From positions 1 to 40,206 of the forward strand of contig NZ_QVTC01000061.1 of NCBI RefSeq assembly GCF_003429085.1: a DNA stretch of 40,206 bases. Reading direction: 5' to 3'. The notes beneath the pieces were generated by a model that was not told where the DNA came from, did not search any database, and saw nothing but the letters and a program-made list of their open reading frames with translations. The translations under genes and the position numbers were made by a program. The stretch comes from Bacillus sp. V59.32b (GTDB lineage Bacteria; Bacillota; Bacilli; Bacillales; DSM-1321). Shown piece after piece: positions 39,635 to 40,206 of this stretch; position 1 is the stretch's first letter, and every line of letters begins with the position of its first letter.

Positions 39635-39887
39635 CTTTATTACAAAAGATGCTTGCCTAAAACACTGTCAATACTCTTTTATTAGTACATAAATGGAAAA
39701 CGAGATGCATCCTTGCCATTGACAGGAAGATTAAGTTAAACACTGAAAATCGTCCCATTTATCCATCAAGCATTGTCCTTATAAGGTTCATTTAGTATTC
39801 TATTGATTTTTGCTTCATTTAATTTCCCTGGTTTCTTCTCATTTAAACATCTTGGCAATAGTTGGACCAATTATTACAAAAAACGCA

Positions 39888-39896
39888 TGTTATGAT
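39888..39896 (+). promoter_or_regulatory. Extended -10 promoter of the last gene
   Basis: TGTTATGAT is a TGn-extended -10 located 48 bases before the ATG at 39944. A second candidate, TTGTCC-17-TATTCT, lies at 39773-39801. Confidence 0.45.
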
Positions 39897-39943
39897 GATT
39901 TTGCAAGAAACAAACCAAACAATTTGGGGAGGATTTAGAAAAT

Positions 39944-40206
39944 ATGAAAAAGAAAATGTTTATCTCAGCCGCAGCAGCAGCTGCAGTTATCTTATCAGGT
40001 GCAGGAGCAAATCAAGCGGATGCTTCTACTATAAATGTACAAGTAAAACCAGTAGTGTACAAGGTTACAAATCAGCAAGAAGCTGAAAAACTAGTAAACC
40101 AATATCTAGCAAAATATAATCTTCAATCTCCTAAGCAAGTTACTAACGTACAAAAACCAGCAGCACCAGCACAAAAGCCAGCTGTACAAAAACCAGCAGC
40201 ACCAGC
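39944..40206 (+). CDS. Secreted protein with Ala/Pro/Lys-rich linker, cut by the window end
   Basis: Only the first 87 residues are in the window. MKKKMFISAAAAAAVILSGA with GANQADAST is a signal peptide, cleaved near ADA-S. A short domain follows (INVQVKPVVYKVTNQQEAEKLVNQYLAKYN), then a low-complexity linker of VQKPAAPAQKPAVQKPAAPA type that continues past the edge. This layout is common in Bacillus secreted proteins with a C-terminal CAP/SCP domain or a cell-wall hydrolase domain; the catalytic part is not visible. GGGGAGGA lies 10 bases before the ATG. Confidence 0.8.
   Translation, partial: MKKKMFISAAAAAAVILSGAGANQADASTINVQVKPVVYKVTNQQEAEKLVNQYLAKYNLQSPKQVTNVQKPAAPAQKPAVQKPAAP

Overview
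This window reads as a chromosomal segment of a Bacillaceae member, spore-forming and low to medium G+C. It is close to Bacillus subtilis in gene content but not in arrangement. The evidence is B. subtilis-like neighbour sets (thymidylate synthase/DHFR; ypmR-ypmS-msrA-msrB-ypqE; yodT-S-R-Q-P-kamA-yokU-yozE-yozD; deoD-ctpA), AGGAGG-type ribosome binding sites, many GTG/TTG starts and several sporulation genes (spo0M, a YjcZ peptide, YozD). The genus cannot be fixed from sequence reading alone. No rRNA, tRNA, prophage or CRISPR was seen.

Layout. 1-58: the 3' end of a group II intron cut by the window edge, abutting a small membrane-protein ORF. 0.5-2.6 kb: a secreted Pro-Pro-endopeptidase-like metalloprotease, then thyA-dfrA. 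2.6-6.4 kb: ilvA, a TatA-TatC translocase pair separated by a hairpin, and a DegV/FakB protein. 6.5-10.5 kb: envelope lipoproteins (PCYCGC, SCO/YpmQ, YpmR, YpmS) and a nucleoside hydrolase. 10.5-11.25 kb: a large 20-bp tandem repeat array. 11.3-18.1 kb: a DUF4397 protein, methionine sulfoxide reductases, an EIIA-Glc-like PTS protein, an SGNH hydrolase, a YjcZ peptide, a FAD oxidoreductase and an LD-carboxypeptidase.

18.3-26.6 kb is the metabolic centrepiece: aminotransferase, two CoA-transferase subunits, M20 deacetylase, beta-lysine acetyltransferase, a sigma-54 activator, lysine 2,3-aminomutase and YokU. Together they suggest that lysine is converted to beta-lysine, acetylated, and either kept as an osmolyte or degraded through 3-oxo-6-acetamidohexanoate toward 4-aminobutyrate. 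The mutase has a near-perfect -24/-12 promoter. The upstream genes have a sigma-E-like -10 element. The sigma-54 activator is split by a -1 frameshift at a run of seven A.

26.9-30.1 kb: small conserved proteins (YozE, YodN-like, YozD) and a compact operon of a His/Lys-rich peptide, a Ser/Thr kinase and Spo0M. 30.2-31.5 kb: a second, larger 20-bp repeat array (about 63 units). 31.6-40.2 kb: Mn-dependent pyrophosphatase, purine nucleoside phosphorylase, CtpA protease, an LCP-family lipoprotein, a PAS-STAS protein with Glu at the usual phosphosite, a YdaT-like peptide, a MarR regulator, a zinc-ribbon protein, a FixH/YtkA-like lipoprotein and, cut by the right edge, a secreted Ala/Pro/Lys-rich protein with a WalR-type box upstream.

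The most unusual structures are three tandem arrays (about 2.64, 10.5 and 30.2 kb). All have a 20-bp period, all share a degenerate GATNATCCGAA core, and each has its own 9-bp tag.
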